DNA from: an uncultured Clostridiaceae bacterium
GTDB lineage: Bacteria; Bacillota; Clostridia; TANB77; CAG-508
Assembly: GCA_958402495.1 (NCBI GenBank)
Contig: CATXTS010000008.1
Location: forward strand, 1-31,975
Reading direction: 5' to 3'
Length of the DNA stretch: 31,975 nucleotides
Shown here: positions 8,587 to 16,851 of the stretch, in pieces
Position numbering within the stretch: the stretch's first letter is position 1
Layout: the number at the start of each line of letters is the position of its first letter
The notes under the pieces: generated by a model
The model's database searches: none
Told to the model about the DNA's origin: nothing
The model's input: the letters and a program-made list of their open reading frames with translations, nothing else
Position numbers and translations under genes: made by a program

Positions 8587-10167
8587 CTACTGCCAATCTA
8601 AAATAGGATATCCATTATTGATATAATGACTATCATCTTTAAAATTAACTCCTAAAATACTATTAATTGATTTCATATTTTCTTTGCTTTCTACTCTTAT
8701 AGTATTGTCTGATAAATTTCCTATTCCTTTGGAAGCTGTACTTGCTAAATAATATACTTCTGCTATTTGCTCAGCTTTATTATTAAATCCTACAATACCT
8801 CCTAAATAAAATGTATTAGGAGACTCTATAACAACTTTTCCTATATTATGAGCATTATTTAAGGTACTCGTATTAAGATTACCAATAATCCCACCTGCTG
8901 TCGTTCCATTGTTTCCAGTTTCCTCCTTTATAGTCACATTTCCACAATTGTAAACATTATTACATAAGAATTGTTCAAGGGAAGATGCACAAATTCCTCC
9001 TGCTTCTGAAATTCCATTTCCTATCACTTGTATCTGTCCTAGATTATAACAATACTCAACTTTTGTCTCTTTCATAGCATTTGCAACAATTCCCCCTGCA
9101 CGATTAACATTATTACCTTTACATATAACATTTGCCTTATTATAAGAATTACGAATCATACCTGATTCTAGCATTTCTGATTTTCCAACTTGCCCTGCAA
9201 TACCTGCCACTCTGCATTGTGCTATTCCCTTTCCTTCTGCAGATAATTTTCCATCTACATAAGATTTTTCAATTATACCATAATTATATCCTACTATCCC
9301 GCCTACCATAATCGTATTTTGAGCAGTCGAATTCAAACTAGCATTTATATTACAGTCACAAATAGCTAAGTTTTTAATGATACCATAATTATTTCCAAAC
9401 AATCCTATTCTAACATCATTTACATTATCACTAACGTGCTTATTCATATATAAATTCGAAATACTTTTTCCATTCCCATCCAATACTCCCCAAAAACTAT
9501 AATTATTCTGTTGTATATTATCTGCCGTTCCTATTGGCAAAAATCCTTCACCACTTGTTAAAGATTCTTTTAGTTCATTTCTATATCCGCAAAAGCCTTT
9601 TCTTTTACTATTCACATATGATGAGTCCGCATTAAAATTCAAAGATTCTTGTAATCTTACAAATTTACCTTCATAACGATTTCCTTCTGTGACATCTTTT
9701 GCAAACCAAATTAAATCTTCTATACTTTCTATCAAATAGGGAGATTCCTCTGTTCCTACCCCTGCTAATTCTCCTGGATTCTTATCCGTTACTTTCTTAA
9801 TTTGTAAAACCATATTTCCATTTACCTCATATTCTCTATTTGAAAATTGAATAATAAATCCATCACTTCCATTTGTAAATACCTTAGCCATATTAGCAGA
9901 AAATTGTTCATCTATAGCTTTTTGTAACCCTTGTAATGTTATTTTCTGATATTGTCTATCTGAAATTCTGGCAGCTGCTAATGCTAGCACAATTCCTTCT
10001 TTTTGTTCACTAATCTCTGTTTCTTCTTTTGCTCTTTGTGCTTGCATAATCATACCATTTTCACCGACTAAAGCATTAATGGCTACACCTGCTAAGATAA
10101 TTAAAATTATAATAGTAATTACCAAAGCTATCAAAGTAACGCCCTCTTGTTTCCTATTTTCTTTCAT
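8587..10167 (-). CDS. Prepilin-like surface protein with GLUG-type repeats
   Basis: 526 residues. The N-terminus EGVTLIALVITIIILIILAG followed by QAQRAKEETE is the same prepilin-type leader and helix as in the gene at 206-1937. Residues about 70-130 form a small pilin-head-like region (VFTNGSDGFIIQF). The rest has repeated units such as GGIVGYNYGIIEKSYVDG, AGIAGQVGKS...IRNSYNKANV, GGIVANAMKETKVEYCYNLG and GGIIGNLNTSTLNNAHNIG, the GLUG motif pattern found in adhesins and IgA-protease-like surface proteins (parallel beta-helix). It probably anchors in or crosses the membrane by the N-terminal helix. The ribosome binding site is AAAGGAG before the ATG. No in-frame CGG and no frameshift. It sits alone between direct repeats of the sirtuin terminator. 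Confidence 0.85.
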   Translation of the reverse strand: MKENRKQEGVTLIALVITIIILIILAGVAINALVGENGMIMQAQRAKEETEISEQKEGIVLALAAARISDRQYQKITLQGLQKAIDEQFSANMAKVFTNGSDGFIIQFSNREYEVNGNMVLQIKKVTDKNPGELAGVGTEESPYLIESIEDLIWFAKDVTEGNRYEGKFVRLQESLNFNADSSYVNSKRKGFCGYRNELKESLTSGEGFLPIGTADNIQQNNYSFWGVLDGNGKSISNLYMNKHVSDNVNDVRIGLFGNNYGIIKNLAICDCNINASLNSTAQNTIMVGGIVGYNYGIIEKSYVDGKLSAEGKGIAQCRVAGIAGQVGKSEMLESGMIRNSYNKANVICKGNNVNRAGGIVANAMKETKVEYCYNLGQIQVIGNGISEAGGICASSLEQFLCNNVYNCGNVTIKEETGNNGTTAGGIIGNLNTSTLNNAHNIGKVVIESPNTFYLGGIVGFNNKAEQIAEVYYLASTASKGIGNLSDNTIRVESKENMKSINSILGVNFKDDSHYINNGYPILDWQ

Positions 10168-10231
10168 ATTTTTTCTCCTTTTCTTTTTCTTATGTTTTCC
10201 ATTTTTTTTCTTTTCATACTCTTCTTTATTA

Positions 10232-10260
10232 ATTTTACATTACCAATTGGTTAAAGTCAA
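10232..10260 (-). promoter_or_regulatory. Promoter of the GLUG surface gene with palindromic operator-like spacer
   Basis: Minus strand TTGACT, 17-base spacer, TAAAAT. The spacer holds TTACCAATTGGTTA (10240-10253 on the plus strand), an inverted repeat shared with the promoter of the other prepilin-like gene. The message would have a leader of about 60 bases. Confidence 0.65.
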
Positions 10261-10360
10261 TATTACCCTTTTCTTTTTTTATTATATGTTCATACTCTTA
10301 TATTTTTTAATTTTTTATTTCTTTCGCTTGTTTACAAGTTTTCATAATTTACCTTTATAC

Positions 10361-10424
10361 AAAATATATAATACTTTTTGTCAAAAAATGTCCCTAATAT
10401 TCAAAACTTGTTGAATATTAGGGA
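10361..10424. repeat. Direct repeat copy B: sirtuin terminator duplicated
   Basis: Second copy of 8445-8508. It ends in a proper plus-strand U-tract (T5 at 10425-10429), so this copy may keep the original downstream edge of the sirtuin terminator. The 10261-10360 stretch before it is AT-rich with no recognisable feature. Confidence 0.9.
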
Positions 10425-10515
10425 TTTTTCAAATCATTTGACGTACGATTTTTCTTGAAATTGTTTCCATTAATTGGTAAAATGGACATATTACATACAA
10501 AGGAGGAAGTACCCA

Positions 10516-10695
10516 ATGCAGAAAGTAGTTGGCAACAATGAAGCATGGTATCGGTATTTATCTAAATATGGACCGAACTGTGCTAAAGGCATCTCTGGAC
10601 GCAATGCTGTAGAGGAAGATTATATCTCTCAGCAAAGGCGTAATATCGATTATTGCCTTAAATGTCAAAAGAAGGCTCTACTTGAGTCTTCTTGA
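10516..10695 (+). CDS. Small uncharacterised protein (59 aa) with an in-frame CGG codon
   Basis: A short ORF with a very strong AAAGGAGG ribosome binding site 8 bases before the ATG at 10516, followed by a terminator at 10705. The zero-frame product includes SKYGPNCAKGISGRNAVEED and a C-terminal CLKC pair, suggesting possible metal binding; I do not recognise the family. Codon 13 is CGG (10552-10554), the only in-frame CGG found outside the five frameshift sites. If CGG caused a +1 shift here, the product would end after about 31 residues. So either CGG is sometimes decoded in frame, or this ORF is a regulatory or shortened product. The codons are somewhat more GC-rich than those of the neighbours. 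Confidence 0.6.
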   Translation: MQKVVGNNEAWYRYLSKYGPNCAKGISGRNAVEEDYISQQRRNIDYCLKCQKKALLESS

Positions 10696-10704
10696 AAAAA
10701 AGAA

Positions 10705-10736
10705 ACCGCCATCTCTTTTTTAGGGAGATTGGCGGT
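10705..10736. terminator. Strong bidirectional terminator
   Basis: Stem ACCGCCATCTC / GAGATTGGCGGT with one bulged base, followed by T-rich sequence on the plus strand and preceded by A-rich sequence. It serves the 59-aa ORF on the plus strand and the dehydrogenase gene on the minus strand. Confidence 0.8.
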
Positions 10737-10743
10737 CTTTCTT

Positions 10744-11823
10744 TTAGGAATTAACATATTCATTTAATGGTTTAATTTTATATTTTAATTCTGCTAGTTT
10801 ATCTGTTGAAACATAACCTGGCTGTCCGTTAATAACATCTGGAATTCTATTTACTATACTTGCGCAAGTAAGTTCTACTGTAGAAGGTCTAGCAACTACT
10901 ATCGTGGTATTTGGCTCTCCTTCTATCGTCCACTCGTTTTTATCAAAATCTTCTTTAGAATATACTTTTCCAATACATTGTGATTCAATGGTAATTCCTT
11001 CTTTTGTCTTGGTTGTAACCACTGCACTCATACCAGTTGCATCACCTGCTTTAACAGTCATCCCTAAAGTTGTAGAATAAATATCCTCTTTATAGGTTTG
11101 TGGTACTGTTTTTTGTGTTTGTGAAATAACCGTTAAGCCTAATTTAGAGCATAGCCAACCATTGACATTCCACATATAAGATGGTAAGTATTCTCCTTTT
11201 TCAATGATAGCTTGTCTTTCTTCATCAGAAATTCTATCTACAGATGCCACTTGTTTATCAAATTCTTCTAGTGTTAATCCAGAACCATGTGCATTTGCTA
11301 AGGCAATTCCATAGTCTTCTACATTATAACTAGAACTTCCTGTAATTTTCGTTATTTTATGTGTGGAACCTGCAATCGCTGAAATTAATTCTCCCCAATA
11401 AATATCTTGGTAACCACTTCCTGTAATGGTACAACCATTTTGCTTGGCAAGTTCGTCTATTTTTTTGGTAGCTACTGGATTAGAATTAGCAGGATAAAAT
11501 GCCTCTTCACAAGTTGTAATCGCATTAATACCTAATTTAGCACATAAATATAAAGCATCTTCTACATCGCTAAATAAACTCATCGTTGTTACAATAACAA
11601 TATCTGGTTTTACTTCTTGTAACATACTTTCTGCTTGTTCTACATTTACAATGGTAACCCCTTTTGGCTCGCCTCCCATAACGCTTGCAATATCTTTTCC
11701 AATAACTGCTGGATTTACGTCCACTGCTCCGACAATTTCTCCTCCTTTTTCAAATACATAACGCATGGTGTATACTGACATTTTACCAGTACCCCATTGT
11801 ACAACTCTTACTTTTCTGTCCAT
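10744..11823 (-). CDS. 2,4-diaminopentanoate dehydrogenase-like / dihydrodipicolinate reductase-like NAD(P)-binding protein
   Basis: 359 residues. The N-terminus KVRVVQWGTGKMSVYTMRYV followed by GGEIVGAVDVNPAVIGKDI is a Rossmann fold of the dihydrodipicolinate-reductase type; PDIVIVTTMS and INAITTCEEAFYP match the rest of the nucleotide domain. The length and C-terminal half (TITGSGYQDIYWGELI) resemble 2,4-diaminopentanoate dehydrogenase of clostridial ornithine fermentation, but no ornithine-pathway genes are adjacent, so the substrate is uncertain. The frame is open from a GTG at 11832, but AAGGAGA abuts that codon and is 9 bases from the ATG at 11823, so I chose the latter. It is a single-gene unit ending at the bidirectional terminator. 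Confidence 0.75.
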   Translation of the reverse strand: MDRKVRVVQWGTGKMSVYTMRYVFEKGGEIVGAVDVNPAVIGKDIASVMGGEPKGVTIVNVEQAESMLQEVKPDIVIVTTMSLFSDVEDALYLCAKLGINAITTCEEAFYPANSNPVATKKIDELAKQNGCTITGSGYQDIYWGELISAIAGSTHKITKITGSSSYNVEDYGIALANAHGSGLTLEEFDKQVASVDRISDEERQAIIEKGEYLPSYMWNVNGWLCSKLGLTVISQTQKTVPQTYKEDIYSTTLGMTVKAGDATGMSAVVTTKTKEGITIESQCIGKVYSKEDFDKNEWTIEGEPNTTIVVARPSTVELTCASIVNRIPDVINGQPGYVSTDKLAELKYKIKPLNEYVNS

Positions 11824-11898
11824 CTTTTGCACTCTCCTTTTCTTTAATTTATATATAGATTATAAACTATATATCAAAAATTATACTTCCTTACCTTA

Positions 11899-12603
11899 TT
11901 AAAATGCTGGTAAGTTTGTAAAAAAAGTAGCTATTCCATTACCAATGGCTTTTATAATGCCTACTATCACATTAACAATCGCTTGTACAATTACATTATC
12001 TTCATAAAATTTTACTAATAAATTGTGCGTAGGTGGAAAAAACCAAATGCACGCTATAACCACGGTCATAATAGCTAGAACTTTTAAAAGTTCTAATACA
12101 CGTCTCCATGTCCATGGCTGTTTAATACGATAGCCTCTACTTCTCCAATAATCATTATATGCCTTTGCATAAGCATTTTGAATCTCTCTATTTATCTCTT
12201 TAGCTGCTTGTTTTCTTGTTTTTTCTTCCCATTTTATCTCTTCTTTTGTAAGTGGTGGTTGTTCGTAAGTCGTTTGTGGTTGGTTTTCTGCTTCTGCTTT
12301 TTGTGGTTGCACCGTCTGATTGTTTTGTGTTCTTACTTGTTTTTTTCTCCACTCTGCTTCCTGCTTTTGCTTCTCTTCTTCTCTTTGCATGGCCAATTCA
12401 GAATCATAGGCTTTTCTTTTTTGTTCATCTATCAAAGTATCATAGGCATCATTAATTTGCTTCATCTTTTCTTCTGCTAGTGGTTTATCTTCTACTGTTT
12501 GTAAATCTGGATGATACTTTTTAGCAAGTACACGATATGCCTTTTCAATTACTTCTTTAGAAGCATTTTCACTTACTTCTAATATTTCATAAAGATTTGC
12601 CAT
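11899..12603 (-). CDS. Membrane-associated DnaJ-domain protein
   Basis: 234 residues. Residues 1-65 are a J domain: LYEILEVSENASKEVIEKAY, then AKKYHPDLQ with the HPD motif that stimulates DnaK ATPase, and IDEQKRKAYDSEL. A Gln/Glu/Lys-rich linker (about 75-150) follows. The C-terminus has two hydrophobic segments (VLAIMTVVIACIWFFP and AIVNVIVGIIKAIGNGIATF), suggesting membrane attachment. It lacks the Gly/Phe and zinc-finger regions of DnaJ proper, so it is a specialised co-chaperone of unknown client. It starts at 12603 after GGGGAGAAAA and is divergent from the DUF4364 gene. Confidence 0.88.
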   Translation of the reverse strand: MANLYEILEVSENASKEVIEKAYRVLAKKYHPDLQTVEDKPLAEEKMKQINDAYDTLIDEQKRKAYDSELAMQREEEKQKQEAEWRKKQVRTQNNQTVQPQKAEAENQPQTTYEQPPLTKEEIKWEEKTRKQAAKEINREIQNAYAKAYNDYWRSRGYRIKQPWTWRRVLELLKVLAIMTVVIACIWFFPPTHNLLVKFYEDNVIVQAIVNVIVGIIKAIGNGIATFFTNLPAF

Positions 12604-12731
12604 TTTTCTCCCCTTATCAGCCTATTTTGAATTCTTTTCTTAGAAATTATATCATTAAAATCATAAAAAGCATAGTATTTTATAAAAAAATATGCTATAA
12701 TCTGTCTATTAAAATAATAGGAGTGATTAAA

Positions 12732-13310
12732 TTGAAATTAACATCAGATGATGAAACTTTAGCAGAAAATAAAGTTCTTATTTTGTACATTTTAGATAAA
12801 ATCGGTAAACCCATTTCTAATGATTCTTTATTAAATTTAGTGTTAGCCGTAACCGATATGAATTACTTTTATTTTCAACAATTTCTATTAGATTTATTAG
12901 AAAATGGATATATTATTAATTATTATAAAGATGACCATAGTTTCTATGAAATAACCAGTTTTGGAAAAGAAACTTTATCCTTAACCCAAGATATTCTGCC
13001 AGGTATTATAAAATTGCGAGTAGATAGCAATTTTAAAAATGAACTAGAAACTTTTGAAAATGAGCATTCCGTTATTGCAGAATATGTCCCTCGTAGTGAG
13101 AACTACTATATGGTTACTTGTAAAATCATTGATCATAATGACACTATCTTTGAAGTTAAAACTTTTGCAGGTTCTGGCTCGCAAGCTAAAGATATCGTCA
13201 ATAATTGGAAACAACATGCTGAAGAAATGTATCCTCAAATTCTAAATATTTTAACTAAACAACCAGAAGAGCCTCATTCTTCTGATGCAGATACCAATAA
13301 GGAAGCTTAA
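12732..13310 (+). CDS. DUF4364 family protein
   Basis: 192 residues from a TTG start at 12732, chosen because AGGAGTGAT lies 6-7 bases upstream; the ORF is open to 12597 but that part overlaps the likely promoter (TATAAT near 12700). The N-terminus (LILYILDKIGKPISNDSLLN...FLLDLLENGYI) looks like a winged-helix domain; then comes FYEITSFGKETLSL and a C-terminal mixed domain. This matches the clostridial DUF4364 family, a probable winged-helix regulator of unknown target. It is transcribed alone and ends at the terminator at 13331-13356. Confidence 0.8.
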   Translation: MKLTSDDETLAENKVLILYILDKIGKPISNDSLLNLVLAVTDMNYFYFQQFLLDLLENGYIINYYKDDHSFYEITSFGKETLSLTQDILPGIIKLRVDSNFKNELETFENEHSVIAEYVPRSENYYMVTCKIIDHNDTIFEVKTFAGSGSQAKDIVNNWKQHAEEMYPQILNILTKQPEEPHSSDADTNKEA

Positions 13311-13330
13311 TTTTTACTTAGCCCAATTAC

Positions 13331-13356
13331 AAAAGAGTGGAAATCTCCACTCTTTT
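13331..13356. terminator. Bidirectional terminator
   Basis: Perfect 11-bp stem AAAAGAGTGGA / TCCACTCTTTT with loop AATC and U-tracts on both sides, between the convergent DUF4364 and proS genes. Confidence 0.88.
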
Positions 13357-13375
13357 TTGTTTTGCTCTATTTGGT

Positions 13376-14815
13376 TTAATATTGTCTTCCCCAGATTACC
13401 ATTGTATCTGCTTTTTTTCCACAACATACACACGTATTTCCTACTTGCTCTTGCACAAAAGGAATGCATCTAGAATGTGCACCAGTTAGTTCCTTGATTT
13501 TTTCTTCACATGTAGTATCTCCACACCACATGGTTTTTACATAGCCTTGGTTTTCATTTATATTTTTAATAAACTCCTCCATGTTAGTTGCTATGGTTGT
13601 TTTATCTAACACTCTTTGCTGACATGCTTGGAACATGTTGTCTTGAATAGCCTCTAAAATACTTTGTAGTTTTTCTGGTAATTCTTCTAAGCTTACCTCT
13701 ATCTTCTCTAGTGTATCTCTTCTAACCACAATACATTTTCCATTTTCTATATCACGTGGTCCTAATTCAATTCTTACAGGAACTCCTCTTAACTCCCAAT
13801 CATTAAATTTATATCCAGGAGAGACTTGCTCTCTTAAATCTATTTCCATTCTATACAATTTAGCTAAATTTTCATAGACTTCTTGTGCCTTTTCCTTAAC
13901 ACCTTCTTTATGCATTGCAATTGGGACAATCACTGCTTGGATAGGAGCAACTCTTGGTGGTAATTTTAGACCACGATTATCTCCATGTGCCATAATGACA
14001 GCACCAATTAATCTTGTACTAATTCCCCAGGACGTTTGATAAGGATATTCTTCTTTTCCTTCTCTATTTTGGAAAGTAATACCAAATGGTTTGGTAAAGT
14101 TCTGTCCAAAGTAGTGAGAAGTACCTGCTTGCAAAGCTCTTCCATCATGCATTAAAGTTTCTACTGTATAAGTTGCTTCTGCTCCTGCAAATTTTTCTTT
14201 TGGTGTTTTTCTTCCCTTTAAAACTGGAATAGCTAGTAAGTTTTCTATGACATCTGCATATACATCTAGCATTTGTAAAGTTCTATCTTGTGCTTCTTTT
14301 TCGGTCTCATGAATCGTATGACCTTCCTGCCATAAAAATTCTCTAGAACGTAAGAAAGGTCTTGTTTCTTTTTCCCATCTTAATACATTACACCATTGAT
14401 TATACACAAATGGTAAATCCCTCCAAGAAGAAAGCCATTTGGCATATAGCGTAGAAAACATAGTTTCTGAAGTAGGTCTAACACATAATTTTTCGTCTAA
14501 CTCCTCTTGACCACCAATCGTAACCCAAGCTACTTCTGGTGCAAATCCTTCTACATGGTCTTTTTCTTTATTTAATAAACTCTCTGGAATTAATACTGGG
14601 AAATATACATTCTTAACACCTGTTTGTTTAAATTTCTCATCTGTATATTTTTGAATATTTTCCCAGATGGCATAGCCATATGGTTTAATGGCAATACAAC
14701 CTTTGGTATCTGTATAATCTGCTAAATCCGCTTTTAATACAATATCGGTATACCATTTAGCAAAATCTTCTTCTATATTGGTAACTTCTTTTACAAAATC
14801 TTTTTCATTACTCAT
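13376..14815 (-). CDS. proS: Prolyl-tRNA synthetase (archaeal/eukaryotic-type, ProS3)
   Basis: Charges tRNA-Pro with proline. About 479 residues from ATG 14815, which has AAGGAG about 10 bases upstream; a longer start at 14833 would put the start inside the ribosome binding site. The class II motifs are visible: the motif 2 region VLRWEKETRPFLRSREFLWQ, the TxE-type RPTSETMFST, and motif 3 LPPRVAPIQAVIVP with GDNRGLKLPP. The anticodon-binding domain follows. The C-terminal zinc-binding-like domain (CGDTTCEEKIKE, CVCCGKKADTMVIWGRQY) ends in the Tyr typical of the ProS3 type. The start overlaps the scpB stop by 8 bases, so translation is coupled. Confidence 0.95.
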   Translation of the reverse strand: MSNEKDFVKEVTNIEEDFAKWYTDIVLKADLADYTDTKGCIAIKPYGYAIWENIQKYTDEKFKQTGVKNVYFPVLIPESLLNKEKDHVEGFAPEVAWVTIGGQEELDEKLCVRPTSETMFSTLYAKWLSSWRDLPFVYNQWCNVLRWEKETRPFLRSREFLWQEGHTIHETEKEAQDRTLQMLDVYADVIENLLAIPVLKGRKTPKEKFAGAEATYTVETLMHDGRALQAGTSHYFGQNFTKPFGITFQNREGKEEYPYQTSWGISTRLIGAVIMAHGDNRGLKLPPRVAPIQAVIVPIAMHKEGVKEKAQEVYENLAKLYRMEIDLREQVSPGYKFNDWELRGVPVRIELGPRDIENGKCIVVRRDTLEKIEVSLEELPEKLQSILEAIQDNMFQACQQRVLDKTTIATNMEEFIKNINENQGYVKTMWCGDTTCEEKIKELTGAHSRCIPFVQEQVGNTCVCCGKKADTMVIWGRQY

Positions 14816-15503
14816 TTTCTTCTTCTCCTTCATTCTCTATTAATTGCACCTTACTTTCTTCTTGTTCTTCCCTTTCGGGTGACGGAGCCTCTAAATCAGA
14901 TTCTTTATTTACTATGTCTATCTCTTCTACTCCTTTTTCCTGATTTTCTTCTATAATATCATCAATCACAATTTGCTGATTTTCATCTAATTTATAACGT
15001 GGAAGTTCTGGCAATTCTTCTAAACTACTAAATCCAAACATACGTAAAAATTCAGGGGTTACACTATACATAGTTGGTCTTCCTGGTGCATCCATTCTAC
15101 CAACTTCTTCAATTAAATTGTATTCTAATAATTTATAAATCGTACCATCTGAATTGACACCACGAATACTCTCAATTTCTGCCCTCGTCATTTTAGGATT
15201 ATAGGCAATAATGGATAGCGTTTCTAATGCAGCATTTGATAAATTTGGTTTACTTCTCTTATCTAAAATCGGATAAATATAGTCATAATATTCTTTTTTC
15301 GTAATCAGTTGAAAACTGTCTTGTACCTTAACTATCTCTATTCCCCTTGCTTCTTTTTCATAGTCTAACTTCATTGCTTCTATAATTGCAAAAATATCTT
15401 CACTACCTAATTCTAGTGCTGACATTAATTCTTTTATATTCACTTCTCTACCACAAGCAAATAAAATGGCTTCTATCATTGCTTTTGCTTTTTCTATTTC
15501 CAT
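14808..15503 (-). CDS. scpB: Segregation and condensation protein B
   Basis: Kleisin-associated subunit of the bacterial SMC-ScpAB condensin. Two winged-helix domains are visible: AMIEAILFACGREVNIKELM...EKEARGIEIVKVQDSFQLIT and LSNAALETLSIIAYNPKMTR...AEIESIRGVNSDGTIYKLLE, then APGRPTMYSVTPEFLRMFG, the family signature. The 231 residues exceed the usual 180-200 because of an acidic tail of about 50 residues (EENQEKGVEEIDIVNKESDL and beyond). scpA is not adjacent, which is unusual. The gene overlaps proS. The start at 15503 has AGGAGAAAAGAC upstream. Confidence 0.93.
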   Translation of the reverse strand: MEIEKAKAMIEAILFACGREVNIKELMSALELGSEDIFAIIEAMKLDYEKEARGIEIVKVQDSFQLITKKEYYDYIYPILDKRSKPNLSNAALETLSIIAYNPKMTRAEIESIRGVNSDGTIYKLLEYNLIEEVGRMDAPGRPTMYSVTPEFLRMFGFSSLEELPELPRYKLDENQQIVIDDIIEENQEKGVEEIDIVNKESDLEAPSPEREEQEESKVQLIENEGEEENE

Positions 15504-15705
15504 GTCTTTTCTCCTATATTTTTATACTTTGCTATTATACCATTTGTTTTGGATTTTTACAATGTTTTCTTGGGGATTTCTATACCTGAGGTTACTCTAG
15601 CTTTCTATTTTTAGAAATTGTAGCTGTTATAAGACCACTTAAAACAAACATAAAACATCCTTTTTCATATTTTCCATGTTTTTACAGCAAGAAAGTAAAT
15701 TTTCC

Positions 15706-15734
15706 TTGCACTTTCTTTAAGAATATGTTAGGAT
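15706..15734 (+). promoter_or_regulatory. Promoter of the small charged-protein gene
   Basis: TTGCAC, 17-base spacer, TAGGAT, about 25 bases before the SD of the ORF at 15760. The rest of 15504-15759 shows nothing else recognisable. Confidence 0.6.
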
Positions 15735-15759
15735 AAACGTAAGTTAAAGGATGGTGGGA

Positions 15760-15921
15760 ATGATGGAAGAAAAAAAGCCACAAAAAATAGAAGTCATTAA
15801 TGGTGATGATAAAGATTTAAAGGATTTAGACATTTCTCCTTTATATGACCATATTGATATTGAAAAGCCAAAAGAAGAACACGATAAGAAGAAAATTATT
15901 ATTCCAGAAGAAAAAAAATAA
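15760..15921 (+). CDS. Small charged conserved-looking protein (53 aa)
   Basis: A 53-residue product starting MMEEKKPQKIEVINGDD, containing LDISPLYDHIDIEKPK and ending in a Lys/Glu-rich tail with IIIPEEKK. It is highly charged with no membrane segment. It has its own promoter (15706-15734), an SD region AAAGGATGGTGGG, and a terminator directly after the stop, so it is almost certainly expressed. I do not recognise a function. ATG 15751 is an in-frame alternative start, but it would lie within the SD region. Confidence 0.7.
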   Translation: MMEEKKPQKIEVINGDDKDLKDLDISPLYDHIDIEKPKEEHDKKKIIIPEEKK

Positions 15922-15949
15922 CCAACTCAAATTTCACTTTGAGTTGGTT
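15920..15949. terminator. Bidirectional terminator
   Basis: 12-bp stem AACCAACTCAAA / TTTGAGTTGGTT with loop TTTCAC, between the convergent 53-aa gene and the SSB-like gene. Confidence 0.88.
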
Positions 15950-15959
15950 TATCTTTTAT

Positions 15960-16670
15960 CTATATAGCTCTTTTATTTTCTTCTACTTCTTCATTTTCAT
16001 TATCACTTTGCATAGGTTGGTTATCTTGATTAATGACTTCTAGACTAGCAACAGAAACTTCATAAGCTACCCTAATTTCTGCTGTACCATCCTCATGTTT
16101 TTTCTCATATTGTCTAGATTGTACTCTTCCAATAATTCTAACTTCTGTTCCAACAGGTACATTTTCACAAAATCTAGCATTACGTCCCCAGGCAATACAA
16201 GGAATATAATCTGACTTATTATAGGCTCTATTGACTGCTAATAAGATATCTGATATCTCTCTTCCAAATGGTGTTTTTCTGTAAATTGGTTTTTTACAAA
16301 TATAACCATCTAAAGTAACTTCGTTAGAAGTATTTTCTTTACTTGGTTTAAATTCCTCTTCTTGATTTTCTGCAAATTTAATTTCTTTAGCAAAAACAGT
16401 TAGTACTAATCTGTTCTTCTCATTTTCATAACTATTATATGATCTAAATTGTCCTTCAATCACTACATTTTTTCCTGGTACTAAATCTTCTTCTAATAAT
16501 AATCTTTCGGAGATAGTAATTGGTATAATATCTGCATTTCCGCTTAAACGTGGTACACTTAAGTCGAATATGTAAAATTTCTCTCCATAAATCTCATGAC
16601 TAAATCTTTTATCACTCGTTACTTTTCCAACTAAGACTAATTGGTTATTCTCTGAATAATTTGTATTCAA
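15960..16670 (-). CDS. Single-stranded DNA-binding protein with two OB folds
   Basis: 236 residues from a TTG start preceded by GGGGAGG. Two SSB-like OB domains occur in tandem: residues about 8-105 (QLVLVGKVTSDKRFSHE, NVVIEGQFRSYNSY, LVLTVFAKEIKF) and about 118-215 (VTLDGYICKKPIYRKTPFGR, DILLAVNRAYNKSDYIPCIA, EVRIIGRVQSRQY). The tail is acidic but ends in ENKRAI, not the DDDIPF-type tip of canonical SSB. Clostridia encode such double-domain SSB-like proteins in addition to Ssb. Its precise role in replication or repair is unknown. Confidence 0.85.
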   Translation of the reverse strand: MNTNYSENNQLVLVGKVTSDKRFSHEIYGEKFYIFDLSVPRLSGNADIIPITISERLLLEEDLVPGKNVVIEGQFRSYNSYENEKNRLVLTVFAKEIKFAENQEEEFKPSKENTSNEVTLDGYICKKPIYRKTPFGREISDILLAVNRAYNKSDYIPCIAWGRNARFCENVPVGTEVRIIGRVQSRQYEKKHEDGTAEIRVAYEVSVASLEVINQDNQPMQSDNENEEVEENKRAI

Positions 16671-16755
16671 TTTGATTTCCTCCCCTTACTTTTGTTTATC
16701 TAATGTATTCTATTCATTTAGTTTTTCTTTTAGAATATTTTTTCTTACAAAACTT

Positions 16756-16784
16756 ATTATACTACCTTTTTTTGGTTTTGTCTA
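16756..16784 (-). promoter_or_regulatory. Promoter of the SSB-like gene
   Basis: Minus strand TAGACA, 17-base spacer, perfect TATAAT, leaving a leader of roughly 80 bases before the TTG start. Confidence 0.65.
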
Positions 16785-16851
16785 CATAAAATGTTATTTT
16801 TCCTAAAATTTATTCATTTTCTTCCTTATTCGACTGTATTTGACAGGATTT

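Noticed and set aside
10079..10414. Plus-strand ORF opposite the start of the GLUG surface gene
   Set aside because: Hydrophobic Phe/Leu-rich product with no ribosome binding site; antisense shadow of the prepilin leader and its T-rich promoter.
12178..12480. Plus-strand hydrophobic ORFs opposite the DnaJ-domain gene
   Set aside because: Antisense of the Gln/Glu/Lys-rich linker; no start signal and an implausible composition.
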